DNA from: a virus
Length of the DNA: 32,139 nucleotides
Reading direction: 5' to 3' (one strand)
IMG/VR virus record: IMGVR_UViG_3300022187_000122
Coordinates: 1-32,139 of that record
A program made the position numbers and the translations under genes. Below are positions 15,729 to 24,189 of the stretch, in pieces. Numbering within the stretch: the first letter of the stretch is position 1; each line of letters opens with the position of its first letter. The notes under the pieces were generated by a model, which saw only the letters and a list, made by a program, of their open reading frames with translations, was not told the origin of the DNA and ran no database searches.

Positions 15729-17626
15729 CCCCACAAGAAGAACTTCAAGAATTACGAGAACTTGAAAGGCTTAAAGAATTAGAGGCCAAAGCGGCTGGGC
15801 AGGTTCCTAATGGGTTTGATCCGAATTTGGTCGATTATGCACAGCAGATTTTTGGTCAAGGTATGCTTATGGGCGTCGGCGATGAAATATCTGCTGCATT
15901 TCAAGCGGGTGCAGACGCAATTGTCCAAGGCAAACCTGTCCAAGAAGCATATGCTGAAAGACTCAAACAAGTACGCGCCGACATGAAGGCGACAGAAGAC
16001 GATTTAGGAACACTCGGAACTCTTGCGTTGCAAGGTGGTGGTTCGCTGCTTACGGGAGGTCTGGGTGCTGGGAGGTTTATCGCAGGAAAAGGTTTATCAC
16101 TAGGCGCGAAGGCACTGCGTGGCAGTATGCAAGGAGCGGCTCAAGGCGCTGGTACAGGCTATGGCATGAGCACAAAGGGGACTGTGGATAATCCATTAGG
16201 CACCCTTGGCGACACGGCGCTTGGTGGTGCGATTGGCGCATTTGGTGGCGCTGCTTTCCCAGCGATAGGACACGCCATTCAAAAAGGCGTTTCGGCTGTT
16301 GGTCGCATTCTCCCCGGCGGCGCTCAAAGACAAGCGGCAAACGTAATTCAAGCGACCATCCCAAGGAAGCAAGTCGCTGCATTAGAGAAAAAGGTCAATG
16401 CCGACCCTCTAAGCGTTATCGCTGATTATGCCCCTGTTGACACTCAACGTGCGGCGGGTGCGGCTGTCAGAAACATTGGTGGTGGGCCACAAGCGAAGTT
16501 CTTGGCTGCTCGACAGGCGTCACAGGACGCACGTATCTTGCCGCAGGTTAACAAGCAAATATCAAGCGATGGTGCTGCTGATACGATTGAAGCAATCGGG
16601 AAGTCAAGACGCGCACTCGCTAGTAAAAACTATGGCAAGGTCTACGAGACAAAGGTGCCACTTACTGACGAATTAAAGGGCTTCTTTGAAACCAAAGACG
16701 CAAAACAGGCGTACAAGCTCGCTCAAACAATCGCAGAGCGTGAGGGTGTAACATTGCCTAAACTCTTTACCAAGACAGACGCTGGAAAAGTGTATGCACA
16801 GCCTAACGCAAGAATGCTCGACTATATGAAGCAGGGTTTTGACGCGATTGTTGAGAAAGAATTTAAGAAAAGCGGCACTATGGGTTCAAGCGCGAAAGGT
16901 CTGCGTGATAGGTTCCGTGACCACTTAGACGATATAATCCCAGATTACAAGAACGCCCGCTCAACTTATGCAGGGCAGTCGGCAGCAATGGAAGCTGCTG
17001 AAAATGGTCGAAAGTTTATGCAGAGCTTGGATGCCGAAAAAAGCGCCATGGCTGGGTTTGGCAAAGCTGACATTGCCAAAATGGGGGCGCATGAGCTTGA
17101 GGCTTTCCGTTCGGGTGCTGCTTCGGTATTAGTCAAGAAGATCAAAGGCAAGCCGCCATACGCTGACGTTACAAATATATTTAATTCAAGAGCCGCTAGA
17201 GAAGCAATGGACGATCTCCTTGGGAAGGCTGGCGCACGCGAGTTCCGTAAAACAGTAAAGAGTGAAGCCGCAAAAGCCAAAACATTTGCTGAACTTAGTG
17301 GGTCACAAACATCACAACGACAGAGTGCTGGTAATAGTTTGCTTAATTACATTCCCGAAGTTGTTACGGGTGCAGACCCGACGACGATGCTTCTTCGTGG
17401 CGCTTTAAATAAAATGGCACCTCAGCCAGAAGATGTTTCTCAAGTCGTGTCTCGTCTGCTCGCCTCACCTAAAGCCGCAGACAAGGCAGAAGCATTTCGG
17501 ATTATGCAAGAAGGTGCAATTATGCGCCCATTAAGTTATGGTGGCGGTCTATTCCAAGGTGCAACTAGCGGCCTTGGCGGGTACACTGGCGGCGTGTTAG
17601 GAGCACAACAACAATGGCTGAAATAA
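15725..17626 (+). CDS. Putative DNA ejection (internal virion) protein, third of three
   Basis: A 633-residue protein (P22 gp16 is 609). It starts with an Arg/Glu/Leu-rich helix, then has several Gly/Ala-rich hydrophobic stretches between residues ~95 and 190 (LALQGGGSLLTGGLGAG, LGGAIGAFGGAAFPAIG) that could insert in membranes, and a long helical remainder. This architecture is typical of the largest ejection protein, which would cross the inner membrane and help DNA enter. It overlaps the tail fibre gene by 13 bases. I see no lytic transglycosylase motif. Confidence 0.7.
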   Translation: MTPQEELQELRELERLKELEAKAAGQVPNGFDPNLVDYAQQIFGQGMLMGVGDEISAAFQAGADAIVQGKPVQEAYAERLKQVRADMKATEDDLGTLGTLALQGGGSLLTGGLGAGRFIAGKGLSLGAKALRGSMQGAAQGAGTGYGMSTKGTVDNPLGTLGDTALGGAIGAFGGAAFPAIGHAIQKGVSAVGRILPGGAQRQAANVIQATIPRKQVAALEKKVNADPLSVIADYAPVDTQRAAGAAVRNIGGGPQAKFLAARQASQDARILPQVNKQISSDGAADTIEAIGKSRRALASKNYGKVYETKVPLTDELKGFFETKDAKQAYKLAQTIAEREGVTLPKLFTKTDAGKVYAQPNARMLDYMKQGFDAIVEKEFKKSGTMGSSAKGLRDRFRDHLDDIIPDYKNARSTYAGQSAAMEAAENGRKFMQSLDAEKSAMAGFGKADIAKMGAHELEAFRSGAASVLVKKIKGKPPYADVTNIFNSRAAREAMDDLLGKAGAREFRKTVKSEAAKAKTFAELSGSQTSQRQSAGNSLLNYIPEVVTGADPTTMLLRGALNKMAPQPEDVSQVVSRLLASPKAADKAEAFRIMQEGAIMRPLSYGGGLFQGATSGLGGYTGGVLGAQQQWLK

Positions 17627-19650
17627 ATTCACTAAACGTCGTAGACGCAGACAACACGTCACGGTTCCCAGAGAACCAGTTGCCGTCCACAGTGAACAAT
17701 GGCGCTCGCGCATTAGAGGGCATCATTGCACGTTGGGACAAGGACACGAACGCCTCACTTTCTGCTGGAGGGTCGGCTAACGCAATTACTATCTCTGCGA
17801 ACCAAACTCTGTCAGCATACTATGACGGCCTTGTCATAGCCTTTGAGGCTGGTGCAACAAACACTGGCGCGGTGACGATTAACGTGGACAGCGTTGGCGT
17901 TAAATCATTAAAGAAGAACGTCACTGACGCGATGGACGCCGGGGATATTGTCAACGGCCAAAAGGTTATTGCCATTTATGACGGCACAAACTTCCAGATT
18001 GTTTCTGCATACATTGATATCACTCAGTCAACGTTGGCCGAGAACTGGGCAACAAAAACTGACGGAGTGGTGGAAAGCTCTGAGTACAGTTCCAAGGCGT
18101 ATGCGATAGGCGGTACAGGTGTCACAGACACTGCTGGCAAGGGCGCAGCCAAAGAGTGGGCTACCGCAGCAGAAGACGATACTGTTGATGGCAGCGAATA
18201 CAGCGCCAAGCACTATTCTACCAAAGCATCCGCAAGCGCATCATCAGCATCGACATCAGCTTCTGCGGCGTCTGCATCAGCTTCTGCGGCGTCTGCTTCT
18301 GTCTTATCATACAATTTTAGCACAACAACAACTATGGCTGATCCGGGTAGCGGAAATGTCAGATTTAATAATGGAACAATATCTAGCGTCTCCGCGATTG
18401 CAATCGACGATTTAGACGCAAGCGGTAATGACAGGTCAGCCGTCATCATATCTTTTGATGATAGCACAAACACCGTCAAAGGGTCGTTAAGTTTTACAAC
18501 GGCAAGCGGTGACATTGCTAGTTTTGACATAACTGGCCTAACCGACAATTCTGGGTGGGTCCAAATTGCAGTCACTCATGTTTCATCTAACGGAACATTT
18601 AGTAATTCTGAAGCCACATTTATTGGCTTTGCTCGTGCTGGCGATAAAGGCACAGATGGGTCTGGTGACGTATCTGGCCCAGCATCTGCCACAGACAATG
18701 CGTTAGCTCGGTATGATGGAACAGGCGGTAAAATATTACAAAACTCTGGTGTAACGGCTGACGACAGTGGAAACATTGCAGCCAACAATTTAAGTGGCAC
18801 AAACACGGGTGATGAGTCGGCTGCGTCGGCAACAGCTTCCGGTATTGTGGAGCTTGCAACGTCGGCTGAAGTCACAACAGGAACCGACACGGTGAGAGCC
18901 GTCACACCTGCCGGACTTCACGCTGGACTAGCTGGATTAACAGACACAACAATCACAGCGGCTGATGCAATTATTTTCTCTGACGCAACGGACAGCGGCA
19001 AATTAAAAGAAGACACTGTCCAAGGCATCCTTGATTTAGCACTTCCGTATGTAGCACCGTCAACATCAGGTAATGTGTTGACTTCTAATGGTTCTGCATG
19101 GACTAGCGCAGCCCCTGCTGGCGGGGGAGCATGGGAGTTTGTTGAGAAAGAAACAGCATCGAGCAGCACAACAATGACATTCAGTCATACTATTGAAGCC
19201 GGGTACGACTATTACATTACCTGCACAGACATAAAAAACAGCGCAGATACTTCAGCCGCAAACGCGCCAAAGGTTCAGTTAGGGACAGGCGCTGGCCCAA
19301 CCTTTGTAACATCTGGCTACAAGGGCGGCGGATTTCGTTATGACACTACTGTGATCAGCGCTGCCAACGCCCCAACGGCTGGTTTTACTTGGTGGGTCTT
19401 GTCAACACTAGGTGGCGCAGTCGCTACTGAGAAGTGGCACGGTGACATGGTAATTCACAATCCTGCGGCAAATGAATTTACACAAGCTATTCTGAGATTT
19501 TGGGGCGAAAATAGCGCTGGTGACTACGTCGGGGGTTTGCTTTCACAAGCGCACGAAACAGCGGCAGTTGTTACTGCACTTCGCGTAGTTGCAACGTCAG
19601 GCAATTTTACTTCGGGCGAGTTCATATTATATAGGCGGGCAAGAGCATGA
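17614..19650 (+). CDS. Tail fibre / receptor-binding protein
   Basis: A 678-residue fibre. The N-terminal ~190 residues (FPENQLPSTVNNGARALEG, GTNFQIVSAY, ENWATKTDGVV) are a recognisable phage tail-fibre attachment region. A Ser/Ala repeat of about 25 residues near 205-230 forms a flexible neck. A central part contains SATDNALARYDGTGGK and GIVELATSAEVTTGTDTVRAVTPAGL, a common fibre repeat. The C-terminal ~170 residues look like a beta-sandwich ending FTSGEFILYRRARA, probably the receptor-binding tip. The start has AGGAG upstream (about 17600-17604). The following gene encodes its probable assembly chaperone. Confidence 0.88.
   Translation: MAEINSLNVVDADNTSRFPENQLPSTVNNGARALEGIIARWDKDTNASLSAGGSANAITISANQTLSAYYDGLVIAFEAGATNTGAVTINVDSVGVKSLKKNVTDAMDAGDIVNGQKVIAIYDGTNFQIVSAYIDITQSTLAENWATKTDGVVESSEYSSKAYAIGGTGVTDTAGKGAAKEWATAAEDDTVDGSEYSAKHYSTKASASASSASTSASAASASASAASASVLSYNFSTTTTMADPGSGNVRFNNGTISSVSAIAIDDLDASGNDRSAVIISFDDSTNTVKGSLSFTTASGDIASFDITGLTDNSGWVQIAVTHVSSNGTFSNSEATFIGFARAGDKGTDGSGDVSGPASATDNALARYDGTGGKILQNSGVTADDSGNIAANNLSGTNTGDESAASATASGIVELATSAEVTTGTDTVRAVTPAGLHAGLAGLTDTTITAADAIIFSDATDSGKLKEDTVQGILDLALPYVAPSTSGNVLTSNGSAWTSAAPAGGGAWEFVEKETASSSTTMTFSHTIEAGYDYYITCTDIKNSADTSAANAPKVQLGTGAGPTFVTSGYKGGGFRYDTTVISAANAPTAGFTWWVLSTLGGAVATEKWHGDMVIHNPAANEFTQAILRFWGENSAGDYVGGLLSQAHETAAVVTALRVVATSGNFTSGEFILYRRARA
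18254..18295 (+). repeat. Tandem 21-base repeat in the tail fibre neck
   Basis: Two identical, adjacent 21-base units (18254-18274 and 18275-18295) encode part of the Ser/Ala-rich neck. Flanking bases are similar but not identical. The length is a multiple of three, so gain or loss of a unit would keep the frame and change fibre length. Confidence 0.85.
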
Positions 19651-20048
19651 CATACATATGTGTAGCCGAATGGGACAGCAATAACGTAATCCTCGCTGAA
19701 GGCAGAGCAGACACAGAAGATGCTGCACAAGCGAATGTAGCGATTATGGTCAGCGAAGGGTACAGCAACGCATTCTATGCGGAACTGCCAAGTGGTTCTC
19801 AAGGCTATCTTAGAGTATCTGGAAGTTCAGTTGTTGTAGATACGGATCAAGAAGCCGCTGACGCTCTTGCAGCTAAGTGGGCTGAAGTTAGATCACAACG
19901 AGACCAGCTTCTTGCTGCATCCGACTACACCCAAGTAGCAGACGCCCCCGGCGACACAGCGGCATGGGCAACGTATCGCCAAGCCCTGAGAGACGTGCCA
20001 TCACAGTCTGACGTGGATAATATTACTTGGCCTCAAGAGCCTAGCTAA
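19647..20048 (+). CDS. Tail fibre assembly chaperone-like protein
   Basis: A 133-residue protein. The C-terminal ~45 residues (RSQRDQLLAASDYTQVADAP, AWATYRQALRDVPSQSD, NITWPQEPS) are the signature of the phage tail assembly chaperone family (Phage_tail_APC type). These small proteins help fibres trimerise or fold. Direct position after the fibre gene with a 4-base ATGA overlap supports this partner. The N-terminal half (residues 1-60) is beta-rich and not assigned. Confidence 0.8.
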   Translation: MTYICVAEWDSNNVILAEGRADTEDAAQANVAIMVSEGYSNAFYAELPSGSQGYLRVSGSSVVVDTDQEAADALAAKWAEVRSQRDQLLAASDYTQVADAPGDTAAWATYRQALRDVPSQSDVDNITWPQEPS

Positions 20049-20050
20049 CA

Positions 20051-20617
20051 ATGATCGCTGAATCTCTTGCAGCATTTGCCTTAGTTAAAGGTGCAGTCGA
20101 TGCTGTTAAGTCAGCGGTTGATACGGCTAATGACGTGCAAGGAATTAGTGCAGGACTAGACGCGCTGTTCCATCACCGGGACGCGGCTGCAAGAGAACTC
20201 AAAAAGAAACAGAAGACGGCCAAGCCTAAGTCAAAGCTGCACAAGTTCTTTAGTAAGAAGATGGGCGAAGACGAAGAAGACGAACTAAGCGTCGGTGCAG
20301 TAGCTGCTATGGTCTTAGAGCAGAAGCAGGTGGATCGCCAGATAGAAAATTTGGGCATCCGAATCGATAATCGCTTTGGCCTTGGGGCGTGGGATGAAAT
20401 TCTAGCTACTCGTGAAGCACTGCTTGAAGAGCGTAAGGCAAAGCGTAAGAAAGCTAAAGAAGCAGCGGCTGCACAAGCGCTAGAAGATGAAGCGTTCTAC
20501 GATAAAATTATTAGGTACATTATTGAGGCTTTAAAAATGATAGCCGTCATTTCGGCAGTGGTCATCGCTGGAGCAATCGTGTGGGCCAACCGGGCAGGGG
20601 CTAAACTATGGAACTAG
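20051..20617 (+). CDS. Membrane-anchored charged phage protein, unknown function
   Basis: A 188-residue protein. An N-terminal amphipathic stretch (SLAAFALVKGAVDAVKSAV) is followed by a Lys-rich region (residues ~45-75), a helical acidic centre (EDEEDELSVGAVAAMVLEQ), a basic coiled coil (about 120-145) and one transmembrane helix near the C-terminus (IAVISAVVIAGAIVWA, residues ~164-180). This layout is seen in many phage proteins located after the tail fibre; their role is unknown. Possibilities are a virion-associated or lysis-related protein. It overlaps the next gene by 10 bases. Confidence 0.65.
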   Translation: MIAESLAAFALVKGAVDAVKSAVDTANDVQGISAGLDALFHHRDAAARELKKKQKTAKPKSKLHKFFSKKMGEDEEDELSVGAVAAMVLEQKQVDRQIENLGIRIDNRFGLGAWDEILATREALLEERKAKRKKAKEAAAAQALEDEAFYDKIIRYIIEALKMIAVISAVVIAGAIVWANRAGAKLWN

Positions 20618-20940
20618 GAACCCGTGAGTTAGTACAGTTTATCAGCCTTGTTGCAACTTTGGCTGGGGCGTTCGCAGTGGTGAAATCTCAGCTTTCCCGT
20701 GTCATTGAAGACCTAAAGGCTGTCCAAAGAGAGATGGAAATCATTAACACGAGGCTTGATACTATTGAGAGTGGTTCGGCGGTGTTTAAACATCAGGTAG
20801 GCGTACTAGGTCATATACTATCACCAGCGAACCTCGACAAACAGTCGCGAGAAATTGCAGAAGTTAAGAAAGAATTAACGTATCTGCGCGAGAGTTCTGA
20901 GCGGATGTACAAAATGCACAACGGGAGCCACCCGAAATGA
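20608..20940 (+). CDS. Small membrane protein with coiled coil
   Basis: A 110-residue protein with one N-terminal transmembrane helix (FISLVATLAGAFAVV, about residues 11-25) and a coiled coil (DLKAVQREMEIINTRLDTIE, about 35-55) plus a second charged helix at the end. The topology is like an inner-membrane spanin subunit, but no matching outer-membrane lipoprotein with a canonical lipobox is visible, so spanin function is only a possibility. It lies in a run of small membrane genes before holin and lysozyme and overlaps both neighbours. Confidence 0.6.
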   Translation: MELGTRELVQFISLVATLAGAFAVVKSQLSRVIEDLKAVQREMEIINTRLDTIESGSAVFKHQVGVLGHILSPANLDKQSREIAEVKKELTYLRESSERMYKMHNGSHPK

Positions 20941-21107
20941 AAGACAAAATTGCAGCCGACATTGCCGTCATCGTGCCAGCCATCAGTCTGACATGGATGG
21001 ATTTCTTTGATGGCGGAATTAGTATCGCAGTTGGGCTAGTCACATTAGTGGCGGTGATTATTAGGCTGAAGATCGTGTGGGCTGAGTGGAAGTCTAAAAG
21101 AAAATGA
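20937..21107 (+). CDS. Very small membrane protein (possible holin-like)
   Basis: A 56-residue protein, MKDKIAAD at the start, with one or two hydrophobic segments (IAVIVPAISLTWMDFF and ISIAVGLVTLVAVIIRL) and a strongly basic tail ending EWKSKRK. Start overlaps the previous stop (ATGA at 20937-20940) and its own stop overlaps the next start (21104-21107). Size, hydrophobic core and basic C-terminus resemble class II or III holins, and the neighbourhood is lytic. A larger holin-like gene occurs at 22427, so this one could be a holin, antiholin or other membrane protein. Confidence 0.65.
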   Translation: MKDKIAADIAVIVPAISLTWMDFFDGGISIAVGLVTLVAVIIRLKIVWAEWKSKRK

Positions 21108-21481
21108 AATACGTCTGCGCGATAATCGTCTTTTCATTTGGCTTAATTTTGTGTGGCGTTACGAACGCGGAATGCGCAAATGGATTATTTGCTAGATATG
21201 AGATATGGCGAGAAGACACGCTGCGGCGCAATTCAAATCAGTTACTGGAGCGGGTTTTAGAAAACGGTGAGGCCCAAGCGTTTGTTTCTGCGTACAACGA
21301 AACCCCACCACAGTCTCAAAGGGTGGCAGACAAGGTTGCAATCTGGTATACCCCTCAAGCACCTTGGATGCTGGTTGCTTGGATTACTGGGGACTGCATC
21401 GATAATACGGAAAAGATTCCGGTTCAAGTAATGGCCGCGCTGCTACAAGGTCGTCCCTACGGCTTGAAGCAACCGATTTAA
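21104..21481 (+). CDS. Secreted or periplasmic small protein
   Basis: A 125-residue protein with a clear signal peptide (Lys at 2, hydrophobic VCAIIVFSFGLILCG, likely cleavage after VTNA near residue 22). The mature part is about 100 residues with two Cys (one after cleavage at about 24 and one in TGDCID), which could form a disulphide in the periplasm. No lipobox fits well. The context between small membrane genes and holin/lysozyme suggests a role at the cell envelope. I recognise no family. Confidence 0.6.
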   Translation: MKYVCAIIVFSFGLILCGVTNAECANGLFARYEIWREDTLRRNSNQLLERVLENGEAQAFVSAYNETPPQSQRVADKVAIWYTPQAPWMLVAWITGDCIDNTEKIPVQVMAALLQGRPYGLKQPI

Positions 21482-21492
21482 GGAGACTGGGC

Positions 21493-22425
21493 ATGCCGAC
21501 ACCTGTTTGTTCGGATGAAGATTTTATTGGGTTGTTCACACAATTTGGGGCAGCACAAACAGCAAGAAAACTTGGAATCAATGTTCGTGCTGTGTTAGGT
21601 CGAAGGAGACGGCTTGAGAAGAAATACGACAAGCCTATTCATTCCCCTTCCGCCGTCCCAACCGAATATCATCCTAACCGTCAGACAATGGACATTGAGA
21701 ACGGCGTCGTGCTGGTGGGCAGTGATGCACACTATTGGCCTGACATCGTGTCTACGGCACACAGAGGGTTTGTCATGGCTTGTGAAATGCTCAAGCCTAA
21801 GATCGTGGTAATGAACGGTGACGCCTTTGACGGCGCTAGTGTCAGCCGTCACCCACCAAACGGATGGGAATCCACACCAACTGTAGAGGAGGAGATCAAT
21901 GCGTGTACGGAAAGGCTTGGGGAGATACAATCAGCGGCGAAGGGTGCAAAACTTGTCTGGACGCTTGGAAATCACGATGCCAGATTTGAGGCCCGTCTCG
22001 CGTCTGTGGCACCGGAGTTTGCTGGCGTTGCAGGACTTCATCTTAGCGACAGCTTTCCAGACTGGATACATTGCTGGTCGCTTTGGCTTAATGATGAGAC
22101 GGTTATCATGCACCGTTGGAAAGGTGGCGTCCATGCGACCCATAACAACACTGCTGGATCAGGCAAAAGTATGGTTACAGGTCATCTACATTCGCTTAAA
22201 GTAACTCCTTACTCTGATTACAACGGAACTCGCTACGGTGTAGACACTGGCACAATGGCACACCCTTGGGGGCCGCAGTTCCAATACGCTATGGACACGC
22301 CTCGCAACTGGCGGTCAGGCTTTGCAGCTTTAACATTCGTTGATGGTCGCCTAATGTGGCCGGAAGTGTTCCACGTTATTGACGAGGGCATGATAGAATT
22401 TCGCGGGAAAATATACGAGGTATAA
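21493..22425 (+). CDS. Metallophosphoesterase with N-terminal HTH-like region
   Basis: A 310-residue protein. Residues ~8-45 (FTQFGAAQTARKLGINVRAVLGRRRR) look like a helix-turn-helix, possibly DNA-binding. Residues ~70-305 carry the metallophosphatase motifs: SDAH (77-80), NGD (108-110), GNHD (159-162) and GHLHS (230-234), all with the metal ligands in place. It is therefore likely an active phosphatase, nuclease or phosphodiesterase; the substrate cannot be told. It sits, unusually, between small membrane genes and the holin. Related HTH-phosphoesterase proteins occur in other phages. Confidence 0.85.
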   Translation: MPTPVCSDEDFIGLFTQFGAAQTARKLGINVRAVLGRRRRLEKKYDKPIHSPSAVPTEYHPNRQTMDIENGVVLVGSDAHYWPDIVSTAHRGFVMACEMLKPKIVVMNGDAFDGASVSRHPPNGWESTPTVEEEINACTERLGEIQSAAKGAKLVWTLGNHDARFEARLASVAPEFAGVAGLHLSDSFPDWIHCWSLWLNDETVIMHRWKGGVHATHNNTAGSGKSMVTGHLHSLKVTPYSDYNGTRYGVDTGTMAHPWGPQFQYAMDTPRNWRSGFAALTFVDGRLMWPEVFHVIDEGMIEFRGKIYEV

Positions 22426-22426
22426 A

Positions 22427-22873
22427 ATGATTAGTTTACTCGGCTCACTTTTAGGTTTTGGCACGTCGTTTCTTCCTAAAGTCATGGATTATTTCCAAGA
22501 CCGTCAGGACAAGGCACACGAGCTACAACTTATGGATAAACAACTAGAGCAACAAATTCAGATCGGCAACCAGAAGCTAGACATGGTTCACGTCGAGGCA
22601 GACATACGTGAGACTGAGGCACTGTTAAAAAGCCAGACATCTCTCACGAAACAATCGTCTCAATGGATTACCGACTTAGCTGCCAGCGTGCGTCCGTTTA
22701 TAACCTACCTCTTGTTCATTGAATTTATGGCCCTGACATTATTGCTGGCGTTTGGCTACATCGATACCGATATGTATTCGCTGGTCTGGTCTGATGAGAT
22801 CGTCGGCATCTGGGCGGCAGTAATTTCATTTTGGTTTGGATCACGCACTTTTAATCGTAAGCAACAGACGTGA
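22427..22873 (+). CDS. Holin-like membrane protein (GTA 3TM-holin-like)
   Basis: A 148-residue protein: amphipathic N-terminus (LLGSLLGFGTSFLPKVMDYF), a charged coiled coil (residues 27-70), then two hydrophobic helices (FITYLLFIEFMALTLLLAFGY, about 90-110, and IVGIWAAVISFWFGSRTF, about 123-141). The SVRPFITYLLF and SFWFGSRT motifs match the holin family described from gene transfer agents. It directly precedes the lysozyme and shares a 4-base GTGA overlap with it. It would permeabilise the inner membrane for lysozyme release. Confidence 0.75.
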   Translation: MISLLGSLLGFGTSFLPKVMDYFQDRQDKAHELQLMDKQLEQQIQIGNQKLDMVHVEADIRETEALLKSQTSLTKQSSQWITDLAASVRPFITYLLFIEFMALTLLLAFGYIDTDMYSLVWSDEIVGIWAAVISFWFGSRTFNRKQQT

Positions 22874-23313
22874 GAACAGGGAAGCCCGGTCTTGAAATTA
22901 TCAAACACTTTGAGGGCTTCAGCCCTGACCCGTATCTTTGCCCGGCTAACGTCGCTACCATTGGCTTTGGCGCTACTTATGGCTTCGATCATAAAAGGGT
23001 CACTATGGATCACCGTCCAATATCCTTGGAAGAAGGTGAAGCACTTCTGGCGCAGGAGTTGCAAAGTGTGGAACGATCCGTTCGACGGCTTGTTCGGGTA
23101 GCACTAACTCAAAACCAGTTTGACGCTCTAGTGAGCTTTACCTTTAATCTAGGCTCTGGCCGATTGCAATCCTCAACCCTCCGATCTAAACTAAACCGTG
23201 GAGATTACGAGGGCGCGGCAGATGAGTTCCCCAAATGGCGTAAAGCTGGGGGAAAGGTTTTGCTAGGTCTGGTTAAACGTAGAGCCGTAGAACGAAAGTT
23301 ATTTTTATTATGA
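22870..23313 (+). CDS. Endolysin, T4/P22-type lysozyme (GH24)
   Basis: A 147-residue muramidase. The catalytic set fits the family spacing E-8-(D/C)-5-T: Glu15 in HFEGF, Cys24 in YLCPA and Thr30 in ATIGFG. Later conserved parts are LTQNQFDALVSFTFNLGSG and FPKWRKAGGKVLLGLVKRR. It starts with GTG at 22870 that overlaps the holin stop. There is no signal peptide or SAR segment, so it depends on the holin. It cleaves the MurNAc-GlcNAc bond in peptidoglycan. Confidence 0.93.
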   Translation: MRTGKPGLEIIKHFEGFSPDPYLCPANVATIGFGATYGFDHKRVTMDHRPISLEEGEALLAQELQSVERSVRRLVRVALTQNQFDALVSFTFNLGSGRLQSSTLRSKLNRGDYEGAADEFPKWRKAGGKVLLGLVKRRAVERKLFLL

Positions 23314-23537
23314 CAGACAACGTAGTTAAATTCCCATCAGACATAACTGCCGACGAAATTTTAGAGGGTTCTACAGGGCTTTTTGAATCCTGCATAGTGG
23401 TGGGCTGGGATAAAGAAGATGGCTCCCTATACATGAGAGGAAATTTACATCACAGTGAATCGGTGATTTTGCTGCTTGAGCTTGCCAAATTTACATACTT
23501 GCAGGAGGCCTTTGGTGAAGACTACTCTGTGCATTAA
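23310..23537 (+). CDS. Small conserved phage protein after lysozyme
   Basis: A 75-residue acidic protein. NVVKFPSD at the start and CIVVGWDKEDGSLYMRGNLH in the middle recall a widespread small phage protein of unknown role, followed by a helix (ESVILLLELAKFTYLQEAF). It overlaps the lysozyme stop by 4 bases (ATGA) and is the last gene of the plus-strand unit; the minus-strand unit converges on it. Confidence 0.7.
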   Translation: MTDNVVKFPSDITADEILEGSTGLFESCIVVGWDKEDGSLYMRGNLHHSESVILLLELAKFTYLQEAFGEDYSVH

Positions 23538-23667
23538 TTATCCTTGAGTAGACCGCGTAGACGTTCTCCGGCCCTTTATAGCCGATGTCTGCTTTGACCA
23601 TAGGTAGCTGTCGACCCGCCCGGTGACACGCCTCACAAGGCAAACAAAGTTTGATGTCCAAAACCAT
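23491..23667 (-). CDS. Possible small Cys-rich protein at the convergence point
   Basis: A 58-residue frame that starts at ATG 23667, one base after the stop of the membrane protein gene (TGA-C-ATG), with AGGA upstream. It holds CLPCEACHRAG near residues 8-18, a Cys/His cluster that could bind zinc. Its last 47 bases run antisense to the end of the 23310 gene. Translational coupling and the Cys cluster favour it as real; the overlap with a plus gene and lack of a known family argue for caution. Confidence 0.4.
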   Translation of the reverse strand: MVLDIKLCLPCEACHRAGRQLPMVKADIGYKGPENVYAVYSRIINAQSSLHQRPPASM

Positions 23668-23668
23668 G

Positions 23669-23917
23669 TCATTTATCCTGCTCCTTCTTGTAAAAGTCAG
23701 ATGGCGGGCCGTGCCGTGGCAGATCACGATCAAGAATGTCAGGGATTAAGATTTTCATAACCCCAAAAAATATCACCAAAACCCAAGCGATAGGCCAAAG
23801 ACAAACGGACATCATCGCTATTTCAAGCTGAATTTTTTCTCTAAAGTGCCACTCCCCAACCCGCAGTGTAATTGCGCCGATAATCAGGTATGCAAAAACG
23901 TATGCGACATAGATCAT
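23669..23917 (-). CDS. Small two-helix membrane protein
   Basis: An 82-residue protein with two hydrophobic helices (YVAYVFAYLIIGAITL, about residues 3-18, and SVCLWPIAWVLVIFFGVMKILI, about 37-58) and a charged tail ending FYKKEQDK. The start overlaps the stop of the XRE-like gene by 4 bases (ATGA). It is a probable inner-membrane protein expressed early; possibilities include exclusion or other host-interaction roles, none shown by the sequence. Confidence 0.6.
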   Translation of the reverse strand: MIYVAYVFAYLIIGAITLRVGEWHFREKIQLEIAMMSVCLWPIAWVLVIFFGVMKILIPDILDRDLPRHGPPSDFYKKEQDK

Positions 23918-24189
23918 AGCTCTGCCCCCGCGCCTTCAAAGTTCTCCCACGCCTTATCCAGCGCGTCTTGCTTTGGGTTGTGTATCTTCATTATCTCCAA
24001 CTCATAGCCTAGAACAGACAGCACCGCTTGTAGCTTCTGCCACGGCTGACTGCGATAGTTGAACGGTCGAGCGTTGCGATATGAAGATAAAAGCTGTGAG
24101 GAAATGTTTGCCGCTTCAGCGATCTCCCTCGCATTCCGAGAATCTTCGTTGATAAGCTCGTCAATAATCTTTGAGATTTCGTTAGTCAT
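23914..24189 (-). CDS. XRE/Cro-type DNA-binding regulator
   Basis: A 91-residue protein with a helix-turn-helix of the XRE type at about residues 20-50 (AREIAEAANISSQLLSSYRNARPF) and a following helix (KLQAVLSVLGYELEIM). The C-terminal ~25 residues are acidic. It lacks the cleavable domain of lambda CI. It has no good ribosome site of its own; it likely depends on coupling to the 22-codon gene whose stop overlaps its start. It may regulate one of the promoter modules at 26.5 or 30.1 kb. Confidence 0.65.
   Translation of the reverse strand: MTNEISKIIDELINEDSRNAREIAEAANISSQLLSSYRNARPFNYRSQPWQKLQAVLSVLGYELEIMKIHNPKQDALDKAWENFEGAGAEL

Noticed and set aside
21104-21481. Outer-membrane spanin lipoprotein
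   Set aside because: The signal peptide is clear but no residue pattern fits a lipobox before a Cys; a simple secreted protein fits better.
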